From positions 1 through 64,000 of the forward strand of contig NZ_BOSI01000003.1 of the NCBI RefSeq assembly GCF_018403265.1: a stretch of 64,000 bases of DNA. The letters are read 5' to 3'. Shown here one piece after another: positions 43,735 to 51,939 of this stretch; positions within the stretch are counted from its first letter, which is position 1; each line of letters opens with the position of its first letter. A program made the position numbers and the translations under genes. Origin of the DNA: Paenibacillus sp. J31TS4 (GTDB lineage: Bacteria; Bacillota; Bacilli; Paenibacillales; NBRC-103111). A model generated the notes under the pieces. The model was given only the letters and a program-made list of their open reading frames with translations, did not search any database and had not been told where the DNA came from.

Positions 43735-44445
43735 CTAACACCTGACATGCTTGCGCTTGAAACCAATCTGCCCTTTATCTACAGCCTTTTGAATATTGTC
43801 AAAAGCGTGGATGAGCTTACTCTTGCTTTTGGTCTTGCCCCTGACTTCTACCGGACCTACTGCCTTAGCCGTCTCTACGGCCTTATCATGGAGCGGCACA
43901 TAAGAGACAGCCACGGTGTATATAAAATTGTTCATCGCGTATTTCGCTCGTTCGGGAGCATCATGAATCGTGCGTTCCACCCGATCAAGCATACCGGCAA
44001 GTTTGTCCTCGGAGAATTCCCCATCCGGACGGTTCCCTAACAGCCAGCAGTAACAGCTCCAGCCCGCCGACATTCTCAACTCTTCGCCGCTTGCTATCCA
44101 TTTATCCGCAACCTGTTGGGCGATATCTGCTTCCGCTAGCGTTACGGCCACTACATAATCGGACAGCATGTAAAAATAAGCCGCATCCATCCAACGGTCA
44201 TAATCCGCCTCCGTCATCGCGTTGGGGTCTGCAATGATGCCGGCAAAGTACATGGCGTCGTAGTTTCCTGTCGCGTATAGCTGCTCGGCCAGAGGTTGAT
44301 TGATTTTTGTTTTCTTGAAGATGGGCTTCATCTCGCCTGTCGCCACGCCAAAAAGCGGTTCACGTGCGCCGTTGGAGATATACATCTTCTTGAGCCGTTC
44401 CTTGCCGAGAGCTTCAAGCTCTTGCATCACCATTTCAAAATCCAT
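43735..44445 (-). CDS. DNA alkylation repair (AlkD-like, HEAT-repeat) protein
   Basis: About 236 residues from ATG 44445, which has GGGGGG six bases upstream; the frame extends to 44505. HEAT-like alpha-helical repeats are seen: FEMVMQELEALGKERLKKMY, LFGVATGEMKPIFKKTKINQ (a conserved AlkD-type entry motif), AEQLYATGNYDAMYFAGIIA. The basic C-terminus is GFKRKHVRC. AlkD relatives bind damaged or modified DNA and excise 3-methyladenine-type bases without base flipping. Its 3' end is duplicated at 37963-38045 on the other side of the right McrBC-like module. Confidence 0.82.
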   Translation of the reverse strand: MDFEMVMQELEALGKERLKKMYISNGAREPLFGVATGEMKPIFKKTKINQPLAEQLYATGNYDAMYFAGIIADPNAMTEADYDRWMDAAYFYMLSDYVVAVTLAEADIAQQVADKWIASGEELRMSAGWSCYCWLLGNRPDGEFSEDKLAGMLDRVERTIHDAPERAKYAMNNFIYTVAVSYVPLHDKAVETAKAVGPVEVRGKTKSKSKLIHAFDNIQKAVDKGQIGFKRKHVRC

Positions 44446-44582
44446 TGTTTCCCCCCCTTCTTCGGCGGATTCGCCGTCAAGAGTATAACCATTAAATTCA
44501 CTCATCTAGCCTATCACAAATCACAATACGCTTGTCAGCAACACCGCCGAAAGACGGCGCCCACGCAATGCAGCAATCCCCA

Positions 44583-45803
44583 TTAAACCGAACCTGCCAC
44601 GAGATCGCCTCGGAACATCGTAGCGACCCGTATCGAACGTCTTGCGATCGCTTCTGCCGAACAGGAAGCTTCGACTAGCACCAGATTCGCATCGTCACCG
44701 ACTTGTGGCCAAGCTCTCTCGCCATGTTCCGTTAACGGTGTCTTGCCGCCGGTAATAAATTGCAGCGTCCGGGCTAATGCCCGCTCATCGGCCCATCCGG
44801 ATATTTCCGCCAAGCGACCGGCGCGTTCCAGAATATCCCCATTGCCAAAAGGCGACCAAACGTCAAATATATTATCGCAGCCGACGGCAACTTGGACACC
44901 TTTCCTGTGTAACAAACCGACTGGCGGAAACTTTCGGTTTATCGGCACGCTGGTAATGATGGAGATCCCGGCACCCGCCAAAAGCTCTCCCATGCCTTCC
45001 GCTTGCGCTTGCGAGATGTCCCCCAGCCCAAAGGCATGGCTGACGGCAACCTTACCTTGCAAGCCCGCTTCCTTCGTTAGCTGGGCCAATCGTTTGATCG
45101 TGAACACACCAAGATGATCGGCGTCATGCAAGTGCAGGTCAATGCCCGCATTTGCTTCTACGGCCAGCTCCACCATTTGCTGCAAGGAAGCTTCGAGATC
45201 CCCATCTACCGTGGCCGGGTCGACCCCGCCCACGAAGCTTGCTCCTTGGCGAAGGGCCTCCCTGACCAACTGTTTCGACTTGGAACGCAATAACCCGTGC
45301 TGGGGAAAAGCAACGATTTCGTAGGACAGCTTCCCTTCAAAGGTTTGCAGCGCTCGCTTTACTTGTTCCAAATTTTCCAGTCCAACCTCCGGATAAACAT
45401 CGACATGAGTACGCAAATGCGAGACACCGGACCTTAAATATATCTCAAGCAGCTGTTCCGCACGTTTCTGCGTCGGGGTTTGCAAAGAAGGAAGGACTTG
45501 CTTCTCGATTTCAAGCCGTTCCAAAATATTGCTTGCAGGGGTTACCGCACGCCACCGGTCACCAAGCAATGTTTTATCCAAATGACAATGGCTTTCGATG
45601 AAGGAAGGCAGCACCAGAAGCCGTTTTGCATCCTTGGTAGGGAGTCCATCCGGAACGGGCTCAACCGCTGGGACGATCTTCGCCACTTTCCCGTCCTGGA
45701 TCAAGAGATGATGGCATTCGGTTTTGGTCCCCGTAATCACTCCGTTGTCCATCTCAAAACCCGTTTCCAACAGGGCATTGGTTAACCAATAGGCAGTATT
45801 CAT
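44583..45803 (-). CDS. Cytosine-deaminase-like amidohydrolase, paralog 1
   Basis: 406 residues, amidohydrolase/CodA-like fold. Metal ligands: HxH in IESHCHLDKTLLGD; His in FPQHGLL and DLHLHDADHLGVF; Asp in VAVGCDNIFDVWSPFGNGD. The starting strand domain reads LLIQDGKVAKIVP. Substrate is likely a cyclic amide or an aminopyrimidine/triazine-type compound; it cannot be read off. Highly similar along its length to the next gene, so a tandem duplication. Belongs to a leftward operon 47804-44583 with the ankyrin lipoprotein, divergent from a LysR regulator. Confidence 0.85.
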   Translation of the reverse strand: MNTAYWLTNALLETGFEMDNGVITGTKTECHHLLIQDGKVAKIVPAVEPVPDGLPTKDAKRLLVLPSFIESHCHLDKTLLGDRWRAVTPASNILERLEIEKQVLPSLQTPTQKRAEQLLEIYLRSGVSHLRTHVDVYPEVGLENLEQVKRALQTFEGKLSYEIVAFPQHGLLRSKSKQLVREALRQGASFVGGVDPATVDGDLEASLQQMVELAVEANAGIDLHLHDADHLGVFTIKRLAQLTKEAGLQGKVAVSHAFGLGDISQAQAEGMGELLAGAGISIITSVPINRKFPPVGLLHRKGVQVAVGCDNIFDVWSPFGNGDILERAGRLAEISGWADERALARTLQFITGGKTPLTEHGERAWPQVGDDANLVLVEASCSAEAIARRSIRVATMFRGDLVAGSV

Positions 45804-45826
45804 AGAAACCCATCCTTTCTAAAGTG

Positions 45827-47056
45827 CTATGAGTCAAGTTCTCCGGCTACCAGGTTGCCCTGGAAGAAAACCGCGACCCTCCTTGCTCTTCTTGCAACCG
45901 CTTCGGCGGAGCAGCTTGCATCCACGAGAACGAGATCGGCATCGTCTCCGACATGGGGCCACATGCGTTCGCCCAAAGGATTTAACGGAGTTACGCCGCC
46001 CGTAATATACCTGAGTGCTTGTCCCAGGGAACGTTCATCCTTTAAGCCGAATCGTTCTGCTAATGTTCCCGCTTTTTCCAGACTGTCTCCTTTTCCGAAT
46101 GGAGACCAGTGGTCCGTGATGCTGTCGTCCCCGAGGGATATTTGCACACCCTTTTCGCTTAAGAGCGGGATCGGAATGGTCCTTCCAAGCGGAACGGAGG
46201 ACGTAATCGTAATCCGCAGACCTGCTAGCAGGTCTGCCACTTGACCTGCCTCTTCCGGAGAAATATCCGCCAGCGCCAGAGCATGGCTGATGTTGACTCT
46301 TCCTTGCCACCCGGCTTCCTCCGTGAGCGCCGCCAATCGTTGAAAGGTAAAGATGCCAAGATGGCCGGGTTCATGGATATGAAGATCGATATCCGCATCG
46401 GCTTCCACCGCAAGCTCCATGACCGTTTGCAGCGACTTCTCGATATTGCCATCAATCGTTCCGGGGTCCACGCCGCCAACCAGAGCAGCACCGCTTTTCA
46501 ACGCCTCTCTTACGAGGGAAACGGATTGGCTGCGTAATAATCCGTGCTGCGGAAACGCAACAATTTCAACCGAAGCCTTTTCTTTATAAGCTTCTACGGC
46601 CTGAAGCGTAGCTTCCAAGTTCTTCAGTCCCACGATCGGGTCGACATTACAATGGGTACGAATACGGGTCGAACCGGCACGGGTCAGCAAGTCCAGCAAG
46701 CTCTCCGCCCTTTCCTTGGCAACGGGCAGCAAGCGCGGGAGCAATTCCTGTTCTTCCTCCAGCCTTGTCAGAAGTCCCTTAACGGCAATCGTTGGTGCTT
46801 TCCATGGACCTCCGTAGTACGTTTTATCAAGATGAATGTGCATATCGCGAAAAGAGGGGAGCATGAGAGATCCATTTGCATCCCGTTTAGGCAGATTCGT
46901 ATCCAAAGGTTGATCCGCTGGAACGATTTCACCGATTTTCCCATCTAAAAGCTGTACATGAAATAGCCCTGTTGCTGTCCCAGTTACGGTACCATTCTCA
47001 TAATGGTAGCCGGTTTCCAACCGCACATTCGTTAACCAGCAAGCATTGTCCGCCAC
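45827..47056 (-). CDS. Cytosine-deaminase-like amidohydrolase, paralog 2
   Basis: 409 residues. Shares with its neighbour the NxxLETGY start, the MLPSFRDMHIHLDKTYYG metal motif (HIH here, HCH in the other), EIVAFPQHGLLRSQS, GGVDPGTIDGNIEKSLQ and SLGDDSITDHWSPFGKGD. The active-site residues differ in places (H-C-H versus H-I-H; CDNIFDVW versus DDSITDHW), so the two enzymes may prefer different substrates. Gap of 23 bases to paralog 1, with a putative binding site, so co-translated. Start ATG 47056. Confidence 0.86.
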   Translation of the reverse strand: MADNACWLTNVRLETGYHYENGTVTGTATGLFHVQLLDGKIGEIVPADQPLDTNLPKRDANGSLMLPSFRDMHIHLDKTYYGGPWKAPTIAVKGLLTRLEEEQELLPRLLPVAKERAESLLDLLTRAGSTRIRTHCNVDPIVGLKNLEATLQAVEAYKEKASVEIVAFPQHGLLRSQSVSLVREALKSGAALVGGVDPGTIDGNIEKSLQTVMELAVEADADIDLHIHEPGHLGIFTFQRLAALTEEAGWQGRVNISHALALADISPEEAGQVADLLAGLRITITSSVPLGRTIPIPLLSEKGVQISLGDDSITDHWSPFGKGDSLEKAGTLAERFGLKDERSLGQALRYITGGVTPLNPLGERMWPHVGDDADLVLVDASCSAEAVARRARRVAVFFQGNLVAGELDS

Positions 47057-47096
47057 TTCCGTCTCCTCCTTCGCTGCAGCTGTTCGCGTTAGGGAG

Positions 47097-47804
47097 TTAC
47101 GCCCCCGCTTTGATTAAGATGTCGGCAATTTCTTGGTATCCTTTTTGCTGCGCATGCATGAGGGGGGTGATCCCGTCTCCATCCCCAATCTTCACATCGG
47201 CTCCATGGTCAACTAGCAGTTGTACGATTCGTTGATGCTTCTCTCCGCCGTTGCCTAGAATGACCGCCTCGAGTAATGCCGTCCAGTGCAGGTTATTGAT
47301 GTGGTTTACGTCGATGTCCGAACGACTAAGCAGTTCTTGAACAACCTCAACATGTCCGCGTTCCGAAGCGGGAATCAGCGCCGTTCCCCCGAACCGGTTC
47401 GTCAGTTTCGTGTCGGCACCAGCATCAATCGCGAGCTTGACGATTTCGAGAAACCCTTCCGCTCCGGCATATAAGAGAACATTATTTAGGCTGTGGTCGC
47501 GAATGTTAATGTCTGCACCCTTTTCAATAAGTGCCTTTACCGTATCTGCTTGATTGTTATAAGTTGCTGCCATGACGGCCGTTCTACCGCGTTCATCCGT
47601 TGCATCGATGTCCGCTCCGTCTTGAAGCAGCTTCAGAACGTCATCGGTATTGCCCTTTTCCGCTGAAGAAATAAGGTCCTGGTTCATCTCTTCCACCCTC
47701 TTTTCATCAAACTTGGATTCGTTGGATAAACGCTGCGAGGAGCCGGAATCGGCTTGACACCCAACCAATAAGACAACCATGACAATCAGCAAGAGACGAG
47801 GCAT
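47097..47804 (-). CDS. Ankyrin-repeat lipoprotein
   Basis: 235 residues. The lipoprotein signal ends VVLLVGC, then a polar linker leads to about five ankyrin repeats: LQDGADIDATDERGRTAVMA, ALIEKGADINIRDHSLNNVL, LAIDAGADTKLTNRFGGTAL, LSRSDIDVNHINNLHWTALL and LLVDHGADVKIGDGDGITPL. Anchored on the outer membrane face, it probably binds proteins. First gene of the leftward unit with the two amidohydrolases (gap 40 bases), so an unusual operon partner for deaminases. Confidence 0.85.
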   Translation of the reverse strand: MPRLLLIVMVVLLVGCQADSGSSQRLSNESKFDEKRVEEMNQDLISSAEKGNTDDVLKLLQDGADIDATDERGRTAVMAATYNNQADTVKALIEKGADINIRDHSLNNVLLYAGAEGFLEIVKLAIDAGADTKLTNRFGGTALIPASERGHVEVVQELLSRSDIDVNHINNLHWTALLEAVILGNGGEKHQRIVQLLVDHGADVKIGDGDGITPLMHAQQKGYQEIADILIKAGA

Positions 47805-47856
47805 CGCAGGGCCTCCTTTATCGTTCTTTACAACTATGCTAACATGAAGACGACCA

Positions 47857-47903
47857 AACGAAAAATATATATTAAATAGGTTATATATACGTTTCCCATA
47901 TAG
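47857..47903. promoter_or_regulatory. AT-rich putative LysR operator between the divergent genes
   Basis: CGAAAAATATATATTAAATA GGTTATATATACG-type dyad, with ATATATA and TATATAT arms. A very similar block lies at 50373-50418 upstream of the SLH gene. Both are centred between promoter-sized gaps, as LysR-type binding sites usually are. Confidence 0.5.
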
Positions 47904-47923
47904 GAGAAAGGAGTCTATAGAGG

Positions 47924-48838
47924 ATGGATATCAGACAGCTTCGCTATTTTATTGCGATCGTGGAGGAAAGGAGCATATCGGCCGCGGCGAGAAGACTTCA
48001 TCTTTCTCAACCGCCATTAAGCCAACAATTGAGGGCAATGGAAGAGGAACTGGGCGTAACCTTGCTAGAAAGAAGCGGAAAATATATGGAAGTAACGGAT
48101 GCGGGAAAAACGTTATATTCCTATGCCTTGCAGATGGATCAATTAATGCAAGAGGCTAAAATGGAGGTAAGTGAGGTCGGAAATGGGGTAAACGGCAAAT
48201 TGACGATGGGGGTGAATACCTTTTCGGTTGCTGATCTGCCTGAAGTCCTGCTTCAATTTCAACAGCACTATCCAAAGGTGACGTACAAAATCCAGCAAAA
48301 TGAGTCCGCTCATCTTTGTCAGTTAGTCCGGGATCGGGCTATCGAATTAGCCTTCATCCGGTTGCCGCTTGAATTGGACGATTTTTCCGTCCTTCACCTG
48401 TATACCGAACCCTTTTATTTAATTACATCCCAGAAACAGAAACGGTTGGAACAGGAGGTTACGCTCGCGGACATGACGAATGAGCGGCTCTTATTGCCAA
48501 GCACACAGGGATTAGGTGTCCATTATTCCATTTTAGAAGCGTATTCCAGGCTCGGTCTGGATCCCCCTGTTATCGGTGAGTGCTCCGACATTATGCTTTT
48601 GATGGATTTGGTTTCCACGGACTTTTGTTCGTCGATCGTTCCGGAAACATTGCTTCATCGGCATAAGGGGTTTCCGATTCATGCGTATAAAATTTCTCCT
48701 ACCGTCGGGATGTCTTCTCCACTGGGGCTAATATGGCTAAAAAATCACCGCTTATCCAATACGGCCCAGAATTTTATTGACTTATTCAAAAAAGAAGGAA
48801 GATATCTGCTGGATCGTGTGCAGAAGGAAATGGATTGA
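47924..48838 (+). CDS. LysR-family transcriptional regulator
   Basis: 304 residues. N-terminal helix-turn-helix: MDIRQLRYFIAIVEERSISA followed by ARRLHLSQPPLSQQLRAMEE, the defining LysR sequence. The effector-binding domain follows (LTMGVNTFSVADLPEVLLQF; LLLPSTQGLGVHYSILEAYS). Start ATG 47924 with AAAGGAG ten bases upstream. Divergent from the ankyrin-amidohydrolase operon, so it most likely controls that operon, and the shared operator-like block suggests it also controls the SLH gene downstream. The inducer is probably related to the deaminase substrate. Confidence 0.92.
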   Translation: MDIRQLRYFIAIVEERSISAAARRLHLSQPPLSQQLRAMEEELGVTLLERSGKYMEVTDAGKTLYSYALQMDQLMQEAKMEVSEVGNGVNGKLTMGVNTFSVADLPEVLLQFQQHYPKVTYKIQQNESAHLCQLVRDRAIELAFIRLPLELDDFSVLHLYTEPFYLITSQKQKRLEQEVTLADMTNERLLLPSTQGLGVHYSILEAYSRLGLDPPVIGECSDIMLLMDLVSTDFCSSIVPETLLHRHKGFPIHAYKISPTVGMSSPLGLIWLKNHRLSNTAQNFIDLFKKEGRYLLDRVQKEMD

Positions 48839-48944
48839 TGGGAGTTAAGCCGTAGTATGGAGTTCATTTTTTTGTGGAATACGGAAACCAAAAAGACCCT
48901 CGGCTCATGACGATCCGGGATCTTTTTGAATAGGACGGAATTCT

Positions 48945-50318
48945 TTAAAAAGTAAAGGAAGGGTTAAACTTGTCTTTATAGGGTTCATGCTCCACGAATA
49001 CGGTTATCTCTTTGCCCTCTTTGTCTTTACCCGTTCTTTTATACGTAAATTTATGATTATTCAGCTCGGTAATTTCAACAGCGATCCCATACTTGTTCGT
49101 TCCAATCGAAACGTGGGCTCTGATTTTGTTGCCATGCAACACATCAAAGTAACCATAATCGCCACGGCTTACACCCGTACTAACATTGAAGAACTCATAT
49201 TTGTTCGTCTTGTCATCAAATTTAGCCAGGCTGATAAAGTTGGTGTTGAATGCCGTGACGTCGTTTCCTTTTTCGTCCAGCACCTTTGTGCCATGCCAAA
49301 GCGTACTGCCCAAAATTTGATCTCCATCGACGTTTTTCACAATATCGCCAGTCGTTGTATTCAGTGATTTATCCGGCTCTGTGAAAGCAAGTTCTTTTCC
49401 TTTATACGGAACATGCTCGACGAATACTTCCACGTCGTTGCCCCCGGCATCCTTCCCCATTCTTTTATAGGTGAAGATATTTTTATTCAGCTGTGTCATA
49501 TCGACAACTGCTTGGTATTTCATCGATTCCGAGATCAGGATTCTCTTCTCTCCATCGTTTGTAACGAAGAAGGTTCCTCTATCCCCACGGCTTGCGCCGG
49601 TTTTTGCATCGAAAAATTCATATCGTCCGGTTTTTGCCTCGTATTTGGCCAGACCAATGAAGTTGGCATTTTCCTTCGTCAGGTCCTGATGATTCTTATC
49701 ATAGACTCTTGTCCCCTGCCAGTCTGTGCTGCTCAGAATGTCGGCCATTTTCTGACCTTTGGTGAGCTTGGCGTTCGGTGCGTGAACTGCTTTATGCACC
49801 TTGTTCAACAGGTAGGCAACTTCCCCACGCACTGCTTGGCCGCCTTCCACATAAAAGTGTCTTGCGAGGGATTTCAACGTATCGACATCAAGATGGGATG
49901 CTCTAGATAGGATTTGTAGGAGTTCCGTATTGGACACGCTGTCCCACGGATGAAATTGTCCATCTTGCGCCAGCATATTACCTAGTCCAACCAGATCCGC
50001 AGCATATTCATAGTACCATGCCCCAGGCTGGATATCCTGAAAAGTGGCAGGCGTTTCTGCTTCGCCTTGCAGATCGAAAGTCTTTACAACCATTTTCGCC
50101 AGCTCTGCACGACTAACCTGATTGCCAACTCTCAGCGAGCCGTCTTCATACCCTTGCATGACACGGAGACCGGAAAGTTCGATGATAGCCTGCTGGATTT
50201 CTTCTGCCGAGAGTTTCAGAGAGGCAGCATTTGCTTGCAACGCGCCAAATGGAAGAGCCGTTACTCCCAGCGACGCCGCCAGCACCAGGGCAGCCAGCTT
50301 TGTAGAAGCTTTTTTCAT
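48945..50318 (-). CDS. Secreted SLH-domain protein with two DUF4822 domains
   Basis: About 457 residues from ATG 50318, with AAGGAGG eight bases upstream. The signal peptide MKKASTKLAALVLAASLGVT ends near LQANAAS. SLH-like modules bind cell-wall polymers: GYEDGSLRVGNQVSRAELAK and FQDIQPGAWYYEYAADLVGL. Two tandem DUF4822 domains (about residues 190-305 and 325-455) each read I/L-L-x-S-T-x-W-x-G-T, with ENANFIGLAKYEAKTGRYEF and NTNFISLAKFDDKTNKYEFF as matching parts, and end in (V/I)FVEH(V/E)PYK. Anchored to the cell surface; function of DUF4822 unknown. Confidence 0.85.
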   Translation of the reverse strand: MKKASTKLAALVLAASLGVTALPFGALQANAASLKLSAEEIQQAIIELSGLRVMQGYEDGSLRVGNQVSRAELAKMVVKTFDLQGEAETPATFQDIQPGAWYYEYAADLVGLGNMLAQDGQFHPWDSVSNTELLQILSRASHLDVDTLKSLARHFYVEGGQAVRGEVAYLLNKVHKAVHAPNAKLTKGQKMADILSSTDWQGTRVYDKNHQDLTKENANFIGLAKYEAKTGRYEFFDAKTGASRGDRGTFFVTNDGEKRILISESMKYQAVVDMTQLNKNIFTYKRMGKDAGGNDVEVFVEHVPYKGKELAFTEPDKSLNTTTGDIVKNVDGDQILGSTLWHGTKVLDEKGNDVTAFNTNFISLAKFDDKTNKYEFFNVSTGVSRGDYGYFDVLHGNKIRAHVSIGTNKYGIAVEITELNNHKFTYKRTGKDKEGKEITVFVEHEPYKDKFNPSFTF

Positions 50319-50372
50319 AAGCTTTATCCTCCTTATCTTTTTTAAGAAAGATGCTACCACCAAGAAAGCTAA

Positions 50373-50418
50373 ATGAAAAATATATAATTAATTGGTTTTC
50401 TATATGTTTTTCGTATAT
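50373..50418 (-). promoter_or_regulatory. AT-rich putative operator upstream of the SLH gene
   Basis: TGAAAAATATATAATTAATT GGTTTTCTATATG closely resembles the block upstream of the LysR gene (AAAAATATATA, TTAA, GGTT, TATAT in the same order). It lies in the only space from which the SLH gene can be transcribed. Confidence 0.5.
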
Positions 50419-50422
50419 CCCA

Positions 50423-51610
50423 TCAGCCACGTTCGGAAGACTCCCTGGTTCTCAATCGAATTCCCGTGAAGATACTGCTCACTAGCAGGACGAATCCACC
50501 AAACAGATAGGGCAAGTTCACATGGACTTCAAACAAAATCCCTGCCAGCATCGGTCCAAATATCGTACCGAGACTCGTATAGGCATTATTCATCCCTGCT
50601 ACGAACCCTTGTTCATCCCCCGCCACTTTGGACAGCAGCGTATTGATGGTGGGGCGCAAAATATTATTGAACGTAAAGAATAGCATCGTGATGACCATGA
50701 CATAGTAGAAATCGCCAGAGAATAATAAGAAGACAAGAGAAACCGCCGATAACAGCAGCATGGCAACAAGTACCGGTTTTTCCCCGAAACGGCGTGTCAT
50801 CCGCTCCGTCAACAACAGCTGATTCAACGTGCCGATGAGTGAACATACGGTAAGCAGGATAGCGATTTGACGCGTCGTGAACCCGTAACCCTGTACGACA
50901 AACAGCGGAAAAATCGCTTCAAAATGCGTTAACCCGAAGGTCATGGCGAAAACAATGAGCAGCAGGACAAAATAGCGGGACCGAACCGAAAGCACGATTT
51001 GCCGGAACACATTGTCCCTCTTTTCCTTCACTTGACGACGCATCTGGCGAATGTTCGCCGACAGCGATTCCGGCAATCCCCACAGACTGCAAACCATCGC
51101 CAGCACTCCTACACAGGCGGATACGTAGAATGGCATCTTGATGCCCCATTCCGCAAGCAATCCGCCGACTCCCGGACCTATAATAAACCCAGATGTCATC
51201 GAGGCACCTAGCCATGACATCGCCTTGCTGCGCTGATCATTTTCTGTAATATCGGCAATATACGCAATGATGGACGGGATTAAGGCGGCTGAGCCTATTC
51301 CCCCAATCAATCGCGAGACGAACAAGAAAGTGAGATCGCTTGCTAACGCTGCGAGCAGGTTGGAGATGGCGAACAAGACCAACCCTATGAGAATCATTGG
51401 TTTACGGCCGTATCGATCGGACAAATTGCCTGCAAGGGGGGAGAATAGAAACTGAGTCAGGCCGAAGCAGGAAACCAAATATCCCGCAGCCTGTCCGCTT
51501 GCCGTAAACTCCTCGAGAAGTTCCGGCACGATCGGAATGACAAGACCTATACTTAGATTGGCGAGAAACATGTTCAAGAGCAGTAAGGGAAACGCTGACT
51601 TAGTTAACAA
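50423..51610 (-). CDS. MFS efflux transporter (Bmr/NorA-like)
   Basis: 395 residues with about 12 membrane segments. Motif A of drug:H+ antiporters is GNLSDRYGRKPMILIGLVLF; motif C is near SGFIIGPGVGGLLAEWG. The first segment begins PLLLLNMFLANLSIGLVIPI. Start TTG 51610 with AGGTGA six bases upstream. Probably exports a drug or metabolite. It sits next to the SLH/LysR group; its own upstream region (51611-51720) has an AT-rich stretch. Confidence 0.88.
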   Translation of the reverse strand: MLTKSAFPLLLLNMFLANLSIGLVIPIVPELLEEFTASGQAAGYLVSCFGLTQFLFSPLAGNLSDRYGRKPMILIGLVLFAISNLLAALASDLTFLFVSRLIGGIGSAALIPSIIAYIADITENDQRSKAMSWLGASMTSGFIIGPGVGGLLAEWGIKMPFYVSACVGVLAMVCSLWGLPESLSANIRQMRRQVKEKRDNVFRQIVLSVRSRYFVLLLIVFAMTFGLTHFEAIFPLFVVQGYGFTTRQIAILLTVCSLIGTLNQLLLTERMTRRFGEKPVLVAMLLLSAVSLVFLLFSGDFYYVMVITMLFFTFNNILRPTINTLLSKVAGDEQGFVAGMNNAYTSLGTIFGPMLAGILFEVHVNLPYLFGGFVLLVSSIFTGIRLRTRESSERG

Positions 51611-51939
51611 TTATGTTCACCTATCTCGAATTGATAAAAACCATAAAACGGGAACGGACTCCCCGTCCCCTCTCTATCTGCATTAGTATAGGTTAGCATG
51701 TGGCTCTCTATAATAAAACTATGAAAAACCTATAAGGGCTTAATCTTTTTGATATACGTGGAGGATACCCCATACAAACAAAGGAACCCTTCCGCCATGT
51801 TGGAAGGGTTCTGACTCTGATGAACCATAACGCACATTAGATAGGAAAAAGCTCCCCTCCCAGCAGAAGGTTTATGATTCAACCTGTCTACTGGAAGGGG
51901 AGCCTATCACTCTTGGGATCCGCTTCCTTGCTTATTCAC
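51611..51939. other. Intergenic region with two hairpins
   Basis: Between the MFS gene and the beta-propeller gene, both leftward. It holds the hairpin GAACCCTTCC-8-GGAAGGGTTC (about 51784-51812) and the terminator at 51846-51906. AT-rich promoter-like sequence lies at 51700-51760. No gene seen. Confidence 0.5.
51846..51906 (-). terminator. Terminator of the beta-propeller/FIMAH gene
   Basis: Minus-strand GCTCCCCTTCCAG (51891-51903) pairs with CTGGGAGGGGAGC (51851-51863) over a 27-base loop, followed by TTTTTCC. Confidence 0.75.
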
